From NCBI RefSeq assembly GCF_022539315.1, contig NC_066313.1, positions 28,495,059-28,559,058 of the forward strand: a stretch of DNA of 64,000 nucleotides, read 5' to 3'. Below are positions 50,159 to 60,899 of the stretch, piece after piece. How positions within the stretch are numbered: position 1 is the first letter of the stretch; each line of letters begins with the position of its first letter. Both the position numbers and the translations under genes were made by a program. Under the pieces are notes generated by a model, which saw nothing but the letters and a program-made list of their open reading frames with translations, searched no databases and was not told where the DNA came from. The DNA comes from Serinus canaria (Eukaryota > Chordata > Aves > Passeriformes > Fringillidae).

Positions 50159-53100
50159 GTAGGCGGGCGATCGCGGGCTCCTTCTCGCCCTCTTTCTCCC
50201 CGCTGCGGCCACCGCTCGGGTCCCCGGGCTCTTCGGCGACGGGCTGGGGAGTGGGATGCGGTCGCGGCCGGCGTGCGCCTGCGGCTCGCCGTGGTGGGGG
50301 ATGCGGTGGTGGTCCCGGCAGGGCCGCTGTTCGGCCCTTCGGCGGTTCTGTCTCTGGGGGGGGGGGATGGGGACCGCGCAGTTCGGGAAAGGTTGTCGCA
50401 GGTCGCGCGATCGATTTTTGGTTTCGTGCGCGTGGCCTGATGATGCACATGATGATGCCCGCGTTGTAGGATATTGATCACGAGGTTCGTTTCGCTGGCG
50501 GCGCCGCACTCGGTTGGTCCCTGGGTTTAGGATGCTAAGCTGGAGATAGATGTTAAAGACATTTTTTTAGAGTGGCGGCAGTATGACTTAAAAAGGCATT
50601 TTAAAATTTCAAGAAGGTGGCAGAGCATGTCCTTCCCCTCCTCATATGCAGAGCAGGGGATAATTGTCGGTATCTGCTCGTGTGCAGCAGTGGAGTGAGC
50701 TCATGACTGCGTGTTATTTGAACGTACTAAGGGAGACAGGACATATCCACCTGAACCGGGGGCGGGATGCCGGGGAACAGCCCGGGAGCAGCCAGAAGTG
50801 GAGAGGGCCGGGGCTCTCATCGCCATATTGATGGGAGATGAGGGCTGTGTGAGAGGAATGAGGCAGAGGAAAGGAGAGCGTCTGGTCAAGGTCGTTCAGA
50901 GAAGGGGGGGAAGCCAGTCCTGCCGGGCTCAACAAGTTGCACAGCTCTGGGGTTGGAGGCAGTGAAGGAGGGGAGCTGGTGAGGAGCATCTCCTGGAAAA
51001 CGAGAGCTGCCGACGCCTGTGGTCGGAGGGAGGGGTGGCGGTTTGAATTCCACGCTGGTGTACAGACCTCAGCCTTGAGCCTTTGGGTGTAGCTGTACTA
51101 TTTCTGAGCTCCCTGTTTGCCTTTTGGGAAGCGAGGCTCTTGCAGCACTAACAAATGATCCATACATTAGATCACAGCCTGGCTCACTGGAGGGGATGGG
51201 TCATGCCATGTGATGTCTAGGTGGTGGGAGGCCGGGCAGGAGATGAATAGCAGGCAGCAGCCAGGAGAAAGAAGTGTGAAAGAGGGTAGAACAGCTAACC
51301 CTGCAGCTCATTTATGTACCATGCAAGTGAGGGGTGCACACAAAGCAGGGACCTTGTGGTCCCTGCAGCACCCAGAAGGAAAAGGCCAGCTGTGGTCACT
51401 GCTAGCCATGACAAAGCAGAGTCCTGGGGGGAAGGTGCTCCTGTGTGAGCCATGTGGAGAGCTGGGGTTTGTCTGCAGCTTTGCCATACCTGCTGGCTAG
51501 AGATGACCTGGTCTGGAGTACCAACACTGTTTAAATATTCTAATGCATTTCTGCAGACATCCAGTTGCTTTGAAAGAGATGTGTCCTTGTGGTTCTGTGC
51601 CGAATTTCCTGGAGATAAAAATGAGGGGAGCGGTCACAGGGTGCCAAGGAGAATGCCTGGCCTGCCTAGGGTGTGTTCAGGTGTGAATGCACCCCCGTGC
51701 TCATCTGCCCCCTGTCCACTTGGTCTCCACCACTGTCCTGGGCAGGAGGACAATTACATGATGTAGGTTGGTGGAGGAAGCCGTGTCTGAGAGTCCTTTC
51801 CCCAAATTTTGTTTATTGAGGCAGAACTGGTCATGCCTGAGGGTTGTGCAGGCCAGAAGCACATACATGCTTGGCTTGAAAGATTGGTGGAGGTGGCAGG
51901 AGCACTATATAACAGAAGGTTATTGTCAAAACTTTGGGTAGTTTTGAGAGCTACTACTCCTGGAGCTGAGCTAGAAAGTGAGAGACTGGAGGAGCTGTGA
52001 CAGTAGGCCCCACCTAGTAGTTTACTCTGCCAGGCTCAAGTACAATAATTGGAAAGTCTTGGAAAAGGAACTGTTAATATTTTTGGAAAAGCTTCCCAAC
52101 CTCTTGAGATGGGAAGGAACACAATCTTTCTGAATTGTGCCAACTCAGGCAGTGGCTGCCCAAGTGCCAACTCCTGAGTCACCTGCTCCCCCACACCTCC
52201 CTCACTCGGAGCTGGCTTAAATGCCACAAGCTTTAAAAATGACTAAAATGTCAGATGCTTTTTGCTGACACTTAACTTTCTCTGTGGGACTCCTGAGGTT
52301 GGACCCTTAAGCTTTCCCTATGGCTCTGAGGGCTCAGCAGTTTTTATTTAAATTTACTAGAGATTCAGGTACACTGAAACTTCAGGGAGTGTGCTTCATT
52401 TAAGATACCAACTATTGCCACAGCTTAAAGAAAAATAGACGGGGAGCTTGGTAGCAACTGCTGCCACCTCTTTAGGCAGCCGCTGTGCCAGTGCCCTGGG
52501 GCAGGGATGGGAAGCCCTAGCCTGGGAAAAACAAGCCTGTTGCCGAAGAGAGTGCGTGTTGTAACTGTTGTGAGTGACTGCCAGGGTAGCTCATGGGCAG
52601 ATCTGAGACTCAATTTATGGGAACTTGTCAGCTGGCTCAGGGAAGAGTTAGACCCTTCTTTCATGGCATGCCAGAGATCAGCAAAAGCTGCTGTAAAGCA
52701 GATCAACCCAAAATAACAGCCACTAATGCAGGCAGTGTATTCATTGCTGATGAGCTGAGAATAGTTGCTGAAGGTCAGGCGATAACAAAGGGGAGGCCCT
52801 GACAAACCCTCCTACTTGCAGCCCCAGAACTTCTCATACTGTACAGTTGCATCTCCCTTTCTAGGGAGGGGGATCCAAGGGATGCAACTGGTACTCACCC
52901 TTGCTGGATCAAAGCCCATTCCCTGCCCTCAGAGCACTTGCACGTCCCACCTATGAGCTGCAGCTGCTCTTTATGCTGAAGAGAAGCTCAACTTGTGTAG
53001 AAATCCAAATTAACTAAATAATTCTTCCCTCTTTTTCCACAGAAAATCACAGCACCTCTTATCTATGCTGTTTGCATTGCTGCCATTGGATCTCTCCAGT

Positions 53101-56100
53101 TTGGATACAACACCGGTGTCATCAATGCCCCTGAGAAGGTGAGAGGAAGAGGGAGGTGGGATGGGTGAGGGGCTGATGGGACGACAGTGGTGTAGAGCGG
53201 AGAGGTGCTGTCTCCCAAGTAATTTGGTTTTGGCTTATGAAGTCAGTAAGGTATTAAAACCCCTGTTCAAATACACTATTGACAGGAAGAACAAAGTTTT
53301 GGGGAGGGGAGAGAGCAAACAGAGAGGTTAATTCTCCTAATTAGGAGCACAGGAAGGGCAGGAGGGTTCCATCTGCCATATGTGGTGTGTGGAGGAATGT
53401 GAGCTGCCTCAGTTTTGAGTCAGAATAAACCAACCATGGCAGAAGGAATGTAGAGAGCAGTGTGCAGAAAACAGTTAAGGGTTGGTAGGAATTACATCTG
53501 CCCTAATTTAGTTTATTTCAAGTTTATTTTACTTGTTTATTCATTCCTTGTGTTAAGTATAGATTCAGTGCTTGTAAAAGGGTTGTGACTTGGACATTTG
53601 ACCAAATCATCCCATGACTGTAGCCTAAGAGAAGAGGTGAAGAAAATGAGAGATGTGGTTTTCGTGTAACTTTAAGATGGTTCCTCTGTCAAGAACTGAG
53701 TCACAAATACCACATCCACCCTCTCTCCGGGAAGAGATGTTCACGACAGGATGGGGGATGGGGTCAGTCCTCCCTAGTTAATGTCCTGCTGCCATCTGCT
53801 GGGGGCAGACATGCTGTCCCCCCCAGCCCATGCCAGAATTTACCTCACTAGCTAAGAGGATGCCTGGGAAATCAGCAACGTGGCCCTGTCACATCCCCCC
53901 TGAGACAGCATTATGTAAAAAAATAAACAATTTTTCAGGCTTACTTCAGTGAAGCCTTGTGTGTCTCCAACTATTTCTATACTAGAAATCCTATCCCTGC
54001 TGTCAATGTTTTGGCATTGCCAGAAATGTTCCCATCCACTCGCTGGTCATGTTTTCTTGTTCCCTTTCATTCCCAACTGTCTCCCGCCTCCTCCCAAGAA
54101 CCACCAGTGACTCATATCATCTGAAATATTCAGAAGATAAGCCTGTTCTCAATAATAAACACTGCTGTCCTGTGGGTACCCTGCTTGCCCCTCCACTCAG
54201 TGAAGCACTCTCCCTTATCATACTGAGCTACTTCTCAGTGAAAGCTCTTCCTTCTGTGCCCTTGTCTTCCTCTTGTATAACTTGTTGCTGCCTTTTTGGG
54301 TCTCTCTCATGGCAGCAGGAAGCAGATGAAAGGCACTCTCCCCTCTCCCAAGTGTAAAATGGCCCCCTCTGGATTGTAACCCTTGCTGCCTGACTTCTCT
54401 TGCAGATCATCAGAAGCTTTTTCAACAAAACCCTGTCAGAAAGGAGTGGGTCAGCTGTCTCCCAAGAACTACTCACCTCTCTGTGGTCACTCTCTGTGGC
54501 CATCTTCTCAGTAGGAGGCATGATTGGCTCCTTCTCCGTCAGTCTCTTTGTAAACAGATTTGGCAGGTAAGTTGGGAAGTGGGGGATGCAAGCTGTTGCA
54601 CTTTCCCTTTTACAAAGGAGTGTTGGGAGGAAGAGGGCAGAGGTGAGAAGAGATGTATGGAAAGGATGCTAGAATGTGTGGGCTGCAAAAAGAAAGATTG
54701 CAGGCCAAGGCAGGATCTGAATGAGAATTACTCCATTCTGTTCCCGCCCCTGAGATGGGAGGTCACGGGCAGGTTTACATTTACCCCTCTCCCAATGATT
54801 TTCCTGCTGTATTGCCAGTTTAAGCTCAGTCTTGACATCTTTACCCTGGCAGGAGGAACTCCATGCTGCTGGTGAACATCTTGGCCTTTGCTGGTGGCCT
54901 TCTCATGGCCTTCTCTAAGGCAGCAGGAGCAGTGGAGATGTTGATTATTGGCCGCTTCGTTATTGGTACCTTCTGTGGCCTCTGCACCGGCTTTGTGCCC
55001 ATGTACATCAGCGAGGTCTCACCCACCAGTGTCCGGGGAGCCTTCGGCACCCTCAACCAGCTGGGCATTGTTGTGGGCATCCTGGTGGCTCAGGTAGGCC
55101 TGGTGCAACCTGATCCTGCCCTTGGGTGGGGCGAGGAGGGCTTTACTTGCCATCAGGGGCAGAGTGTGGATCCTGTCATACTGGGGTGGGGGTGAGGAAT
55201 TGAGGTGTTGGAAGTCACTCTTATTCCTCTTCTGTCCTCGGTGTAGATTTTTGGACTAGAGGCAATCATGGGCACTGAAGGACTTTGGCCAATGCTTTTG
55301 GGGTTCACGATCCTCCCAGCAATCCTGCAGTGTATTGGTCTTCTGTTCTGCCCTGAAAGCCCCCGCTTCCTATTGATCAACAAGATGGAGGAGGAGAAAG
55401 CCCAAGCAGGTAAGAACTCATCTCAAAGGGGCAGGGCAGTGTTCTGGCTCCCAGCCTGCACTGAGCTTGAGTGGGAGGCCAGGACTGATCATGGTGCCTG
55501 TGGTGAATTTAGGGTGTGACTCCCGGAGGGCATCAGGCCTGGCCTACCTTCCCATCCTTTAGGTTGCACCAGTGCCAGGAAGCATGAAACCTGGCATCCC
55601 AACAGAGGCTCCAGGTGGGATCAAGATGTGAGGAGTGGCACCTAGCCTGGTGGGATGTAGCAGGACCAGCTGCTGCTGCCACTCTGCCAGCTCCTCCTGA
55701 AAGGCAGGAAGTAGGCTGGCATTTAACAGGAACTTGGAGGGCTGGGGTCGGCTCTGGCAAGAGCGTGAACAGAATTTCAGGAGCAAACATAAGCTTGGAG
55801 ATCAATCAGCATGAGCAGGACCTGGGTTGGTTTTTGTGCTGTTCAGAGCACCCTGACCTCTGGGTTGAAAAGAAGAGCAAGGCTGCCAGCAGAGGCTTGG
55901 CCTTCCCCATGCAGCAGGCCTCAAAACCAACTGGGAGTGTTCAGTCTTCCCGTGCCCTCCCTGCAGCAGCAGGATGGGACATAAACACTTCCCCTGGCCA
56001 GTAGGTGTGTATCTCATCCCTGATGTCTTTGGATTCTTCCCTCCAGTTCTCCAGAAGCTCCGTGGTGATCGGGATGTGGCTCAAGACATCGAGGAGATGA

Positions 56101-58349
56101 AAGAAGAAAGTGCTAAAATGTCCCAGGAAAAGAAAGTAACTGTGCCACAGCTCTTCCGTTCTCCAAACTACCGTCAAGCCATTATCATCGCCATCATGCT
56201 GCAGCTCTCCCAGCAGCTCTCAGGCATCAATGCTGTGAGTTATCTTGCTGTCCCATCTTCTGGGCCTCCCTTATCTCTGGCTAATCTTGTGCTTGTTACT
56301 GGTGTGGAGAGAACTCTTAAGTCCCAAAACATCTTTGTGCCTTGACTGGAGGTCACTGTTTTGTCATCTGGCAAAGATGATGAGATGGAAAGTGGATACT
56401 GTGGCTTTCAATTTCCCCACGTGCACCCTGGCGAGGCACTGCAGCCTTGCACCAAGTGAATGAACTTTGACTAGAAGCGTGCTGTTTTATAGTGTGGAGT
56501 GCTGCTTAGAAACTCCCTGATGGGTGTGCAAGCTGTTAGGCAGAGCATGAGGGACATGCTCTCAAACATGGAATTGTTTCTGTGTCCAACTTTGTCTTCT
56601 CTTCCCAGGTATTCTATTATTCCACGGGGATTTTTGAGAGAGCTGGTATCACACAGCCTATCTATGCCACCATTGGAGCCGGTGTGGTAAACACAGTCTT
56701 CACTGTGGTGTCGGTGAGTGGGACAGGGCTGTGTCTGCCTGGGTGTGTCCCTGGCAGATGGGACTACAGATAAGTAGCCAGGTGGTGGCAAAGCACTGGG
56801 CTGTGCACTGACCTGTGGGAGCAAAGGCCAGCGTGCATCAAAGGTGGAATGGTGGGAGGAGAGATGGGCAGAAAGAGATGTTATCTTAGATGGAAGAGAA
56901 TGTGGAAAAGGAGTGCATGTGGGAAAGAGTGATGAGAGAAAGCAGTAGGAAGAACCAGAGCGGAAGAAGTTGTCCTGACAATGGAGCAGCCTGGTGACCT
57001 GCACTGAGATCATCATGGTCTCTGAGTTTTATGGGCAGATAAGGAAAAGATGCAGGAGACACTGAGCAAGGAGGTCTATCCTGCTTTTGCTGCCAAAGTA
57101 ATGGACACTTTTTTCCTTCTGCCTTCTCCTTTCCAGCTGTTCCTGGTGGAGCGTGCTGGCCGCCGGACCCTCCATTTAGCTGGTTTGGGTGGCATGGCTG
57201 TGTGTGCTGCCATTATGACTGTGGCTTTGGCTCTGAAGGTGAGCAATTGGTGTTATTGTCCAGGCTGACCCCAGCAGGAACTGATAAGAAAACACATCTA
57301 CTTTGCTCTGCAATACTGCCCTGTAGGCAGGTAGAGCCAAGCGTGCAATGAAGAGAGCAATTTTATAACTTTGGGAACTGCTACAGTGTTTGCAGTGCAG
57401 CTGAGAAAGTTGTGATGCTAGAGATGGCATTGTGCTGATCATGCTTTGTTCCCTTGCAGGATGTCGTGGATTGGATCAGATACATCAGCATTGTTGCCAC
57501 TTTTGGCTTTGTGGCTCTTTTTGAGATTGGCCCTGGCCCTATCCCGTGGTTCATTGTGGCAGAACTCTTCAGCCAGGGCCCACGACCTGCAGCCATGGCA
57601 GTGGCTGGTTGTTCCAACTGGACCTCCAATTTCTTGGTGGGAATGCTCTTCCCCTATGCAGAGGTAAGTCCTGGTTGGTGTAGCACTGTGAGTGCACTGC
57701 AGCATTGGAATAGGCGTCCAGAATAGTAGTAGAATCTGCATCTTTGAAGGCTTTGGCACATGACTATATGACCTTTAATAACTCAGTCTCTCCTAGAAAT
57801 TGTCCCTGCTTTGGGAAGAGGGCAGGGTGAGTCTTCTGGAGGTCTGAGTCAGTATCATGATTGTTACTGGAGGCTGTTGTTCACCTTATATTCTGCTGTC
57901 TTAAATGGTTGCAGCTTACAAATATTTGGAAGAGCCCTCTTAGTTAGCACATCAGGGCTTTTGCTTTAAAAGCATCAATTTTGGTCGCCCTCAGGAAGAT
58001 TAAAGACTTTTAGAAGCCCATAGGAATGTGATTTTAATTTTAAGTGCTGTGATGAGAAAAAAAGTCAGTAAGGGCACTGTTGGAGAAAGGTGTTGGAGTT
58101 TTAACCTCTCATCTGCAAATGACCTTACATGTACTATGAAAATAAAACCTTTTGTGTGTGTTTTCCCTGCAGAAACTGTGTGGCTCCTATGTCTTCCTCA
58201 TCTTCCTTGTTTTCCTGGTCATCTTCTTTATCTTCACCTTCTTCAAAGTGCCAGAGACCAGGGGCAGGACTTTTGAAGACATCTCCAGAGGCTTTGAAGG
58301 ACGAAACGGCTCCTCACCCCAGAAGATGGAGATGAACAAAGCTGCCTAA
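50144..58349 (+). CDS. SLC2A3: Facilitative glucose transporter 3 (GLUT3), ten exons
   Basis: The gene encodes a plasma-membrane uniporter of the major facilitator superfamily that moves glucose down its gradient. In mammals it is the high-affinity neuronal transporter. Exons: 50144-50158, 53043-53138, 54406-54566, 54853-55093, 55247-55409, 56047-56234, 56609-56713, 57137-57238, 57460-57663 and 58173-58349. All introns are GT-AG, and the total is 1452 bases or 483 residues plus TAA. Landmarks include NKT glycosylation at N44, GRR at 90-92, PESPR at 207-211, QLS at 282-284, STGIF in TM7 (typical of GLUT3 rather than GLUT1/4), a second GRR at 331-333, GPGPIPW with W387, and PETRGRT at 452-458. 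The start ATG has a purine at -3 and G at +4. SLC2A3 rather than SLC2A1 is chosen from the STGIF motif and overall likeness. The C-terminal tail is short compared with the 496 residues of human GLUT3. Confidence 0.97.
53043..53138 (+). CDS. SLC2A3: SLC2A3 coding exon 2, first membrane segment
   Basis: Ninety-six bases, phase 0 at both ends. They encode residues 6-37, which are TM1 and its conserved exit motif [12 protein letters not shown]. The acceptor follows CTTTTTCCACAG and the donor is GTGAGA. Confidence 0.97.
53789..53802 (-). promoter_or_regulatory. CTCF-like motif in SLC2A3 intron 2
   Basis: The minus strand reads CCAGCAGATGGCAG, matching all 14 positions of CCASYAGRKGGCRS. It is the best such match I found in the window. 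It points toward the + strand motifs at 29398 and 31611, the convergent arrangement seen at loop anchors. Confidence 0.45.
54406..54566 (+). CDS. SLC2A3: SLC2A3 coding exon 3, extracellular loop and TM2
   Basis: 161 bases, starting in phase 0 and ending inside the codon of R91. It encodes the first extracellular loop with the N-glycosylation sequon at N44, then TM2 up to the first GRR motif. The donor GTAAGT is near-consensus. Confidence 0.97.
54853..55093 (+). CDS. SLC2A3: SLC2A3 coding exon 4, TM3-TM5
   Basis: 241 bases encode the second half of GRR through residue 171. They include GRFVIG and [15 protein letters not shown], the TM4-TM5 region typical of sugar porters. Only 153 bases of intron follow. 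Confidence 0.97.
55247..55409 (+). CDS. SLC2A3: SLC2A3 coding exon 5, TM6 and PESPR
   Basis: 163 bases, phase 0 to phase 1. They encode residues 172-225 with TM6 and the PESPR motif at 207-211 that begins the large cytoplasmic loop. The split codon is completed as valine by exon 6. Confidence 0.97.
56047..56234 (+). CDS. SLC2A3: SLC2A3 coding exon 6, central loop and QLS motif
   Basis: 188 bases encode the charged intracellular helical loop (about residues 226-262) and the start of TM7. It ends at QQLSGINA. The QLS triplet marks glucose-selective class I transporters and is absent from fructose-specific GLUT5. Confidence 0.97.
56609..56713 (+). CDS. SLC2A3: SLC2A3 coding exon 7, TM7-TM8
   Basis: 105 bases, phase 0 to 0, residues 289-323. 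They carry [13 protein letters not shown]; the STGIF form separates GLUT3 from the STSIF form of GLUT1 and GLUT4. Confidence 0.97.
57137..57238 (+). CDS. SLC2A3: SLC2A3 coding exon 8, TM8-TM9
   Basis: 102 bases, phase 0 to 0, residues 324-357. They include the second conserved cytoplasmic motif [10 protein letters not shown] between TM8 and TM9. Confidence 0.97.
57460..57663 (+). CDS. SLC2A3: SLC2A3 coding exon 9, TM10-TM11
   Basis: 204 bases, residues 358-425. They include GPGPIPW, whose W387 corresponds to the tryptophan that lines the sugar and cytochalasin B site in class I GLUTs, and [17 protein letters not shown]. Confidence 0.97.
58173..58349 (+). CDS. SLC2A3: SLC2A3 coding exon 10, TM12 and C-terminus
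   Basis: 59 codons including TAA. They encode TM12, the [11 protein letters not shown] signature at 452-462 and a 21-residue tail that ends MEMNKAA. The tail keeps a short MEMN stretch also found near the end of human GLUT3 but stops soon after it. Confidence 0.96.
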   Translation, partial: KLCGSYVFLIFLVFLVIFFIFTFFKVPETRGRTFEDISRGFEGRNGSSPQKMEMNKAA

Positions 58350-58947
58350 GAGCCGCGACACACCCATTCTTTAACTCGTTCATGCTTAAAGAGTCATTAA
58401 AGGAATGAGCAAAGAAAACCATGAGAACTGGGACGTTTTTCCCCTCCTCAATTGCTGCTATATTCTTCTTTTCACCCACATGCTCACCCATTCTGCCAGG
58501 CTTGCCAGCATTAAGCAATTCTGATATGGGTGATCTGCCATACTGGAAAGCACCTGGCACTTGCAAAAATAATCTCATCTTTCCTGCCACAAACATCAGG
58601 AGAACAGAGAAGAGCTGGCAATATTTTTACTTTTCTCACATAAAATTGCCATTTGGGGTTAACATACTTATGCACACAGTGACCATTATGTATTTGACCC
58701 TAATTACTATTTTTGTAGTGAGTTGAAGTGACCCACTAAACAAGTCCCCAGCCCTTTGAGTCTACTCTGTGTGCGTGCATATGGTGTCACACTGGAATTT
58801 AGCAAGCTTACCAAAAAGCCATTGTGCTTTTTCCTATCCAGTGTGCACTCTTTTTAGCCTCAGGAAAAAGGGGACCAAGTCACATGCATATTTTTTCCTG
58901 CTCTTTTATTTTTTGTATAGACAGATTGAAAGCATACTTTTACTTCA

Positions 58948-58991
58948 GTTTATTTATTTGTATGTCACTTTGTAAATATTTATTTTTTTAA
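58948..58991 (+). promoter_or_regulatory. SLC2A3: AU-rich elements in the SLC2A3 3'UTR
   Basis: 'cagtttatttatttg' and 'gtaaatatttattttttta' lie within 44 bases and contain overlapping ATTTA pentamers. Such elements bind HuR- and TTP-type proteins and control mRNA half-life. Control of glucose transporter mRNA at this level is known in mammals; here it is inference from sequence. Confidence 0.6.
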
Positions 58992-60863
58992 TGGTGTACA
59001 AAAATGTACAGATAAAGAAATTGGAGAGGTTTAAGAGAAATAGCTATTCTAACAAAAGATGCTGTAGACTTGAGGTGCAATAAGACTATAAAGGGGAAAT
59101 GTACTAAAAAAGAAGATTGAGCATTTTAGGTGGTATGTACAGCAGAGCCAGTTATGCACATCACCTTGAAGTTATTTGTGCCCTCTGGAAAGAAATTTGA
59201 AGAGTTCTGTACTTGTGGGAAGAGGGATGTTTCTTCACTAAAATCTCTGTTATTAGGGATTTTTGGTGGCTATTTTAAATAATTGTTCTCAAGTGTTGAT
59301 GAGAGTGTGATATTGCATCTTAAAATGGGTTTTGTTGGATTATATTTTCAGACCTGGTTTTAAGCATTCTGTGGATGACTGAGGGTGGTGATTGCAAACC
59401 AGAAGGTAATTTTTCCTGCCTTCTCTTAACTTTATTTCTTTCTGGCTCCTCTGTCATAGTCTAGTACGTCATAAATTCTGAAACTTGCGGATTGTCATTT
59501 AAAGGAGCGCAAGGATAAAGATTATTCTTCAAAGCTGTATTTTCTTAGCAGTTGTTCCTATAAATATTACAGAGGGTCATGTAGCATGACCCTCCTGGAC
59601 ACAGGCATGGTCAGTTGTGGTACATGTAAGTTCATAAGAATAGAGATGCAGGACAAGACACCAGAGCTACTGGAATTTGCTGGTTTAGCAGTGTGAAAGA
59701 TCTGTAGTGCTCAGTCCCCTGCTTGGTTGAAGGCCAGGTGTTTTTTGCCTCATATATATCCTCTCTGGAAGGTCTGCATGATGTTGTGGTGCTCACCAGT
59801 GTGCTTTGTAGATGTGTACAGCTCTGTTATAGTGCCTCTGTTCAAAGGGATGTGGCAGGCAGTAATTGTTCATCAATGTTGGTTTCCTTGCTTGTCATTC
59901 CACTGGGCAATCGAGTTTGTGTGTCCCCCACCCTTGCTGCTGAGCTAGCACAGCTCAGGTCAGGCAGGCTAAAAGTAGCACCTAGGGTACGCTTGCAGTC
60001 AAGGAGGGGCAGCTTTAATCACTGCAGCGTTCTGTGACAGGCTCCAGGCCCCTGCCTGTCCAGACTTGCACAAAATATCTAAAGGTAGCACAGAGGTAGG
60101 TCCAGATTAAACTCCTGCTCTTCTGAGATCAAGCTGCAGTTTTTGGATGTGGTCAAACTCGCCTCGGCCTGCTGGAATTCATCACTGGATATCCTAGAAG
60201 AGAGGTAGGCCCACAGATTCCGAGGTGGTAAAAGGAAGAAAGGCTTAGAAAGGTTGGAATGAAGCAAGACTTTTGCAGCATGGATAGCCCAAGCTTTCTT
60301 GCCAGCATAATGCTTCAGAGCAGGTTAGAGAAATTCCCATTGATGGGGAGTCTGTCTGACATTTTCGGTAACTAGTGATGACATTTCTACCTTCCCTAAT
60401 GAGAAACAGTTGCAAAGATCAGTTGAATTTGCTCTGTTAAATGCTTCCTGTGAATTAATTTGAAATGCCCCAGCTTTGCACAATGCAATCATATTACATC
60501 CAGTTTTCCCAAGCTTTTTATTTAGGCTTACATTCCAGATATTTATTCTTGTAAGTATTACATAAGATGTCTCTCCCCGTTTTGATATTCTGGCTCAGTT
60601 ACATAGATTTCTGTGCCCTTCCTTTGACCCTCCAGCACATTCAGACATGGTATTTCCGTATGGGTATCTGTATGTTAGGAAACTCCCCCCACAGCTGTGC
60701 ATAAGAGCATTCCATACTTTGCATCAGATGTGTGTTGGCTTGGACTGAAATGTGTAGGCCTTTCTCACACGGTATCTTTCTTAATTTCTTTTTCTGTAAT
60801 GGCATTGTGAATATTTCGGGTGGATTTTATATGCTTATTAATGTGGTTGTTTCCTGGTTTTGA

Positions 60864-60883
60864 AATAAAAAATATGAAATAAA
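60864..60883 (+). terminator. SLC2A3: SLC2A3 poly(A) signals
   Basis: Two AATAAA hexamers (60864-60869 and 60878-60883) are followed by T/G-rich sequence ('gatttggttttacctttatc'). This is the first canonical signal pair after the SLC2A3 stop codon. Confidence 0.75.
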
Positions 60884-60899
60884 TACCTGATTTGGTTTT

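Larger units (their letters stand above)
58350..60890 (+). other. SLC2A3: SLC2A3 3'UTR
   Basis: Untranslated sequence runs from the stop codon to the first strong poly(A) site, about 2.5 kb. A long AU-rich 3'UTR is usual for GLUT3. No splice sites or other genes are evident inside it. The 3' boundary is inferred from the signals at 60864-60883. Confidence 0.75.

Noticed and set aside
49681..50481. 266-codon minus-strand frame across the SLC2A3 promoter
   Set aside because: It is Arg/Pro/Ala-rich, lies in a CpG island opposite the 5'UTR and exon 1, and has no recognisable domain. GC-rich DNA has few stop codons.
56471..57016. 181-codon minus-strand frame
   Set aside because: It is antisense to SLC2A3 exon 7 and flanking introns, without any known domain.
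58141..58146. AATAAA inside SLC2A3 intron 9
   Set aside because: It lies 26 bases before a strong acceptor, and the full reading frame continues in exon 10, so it is probably not used.
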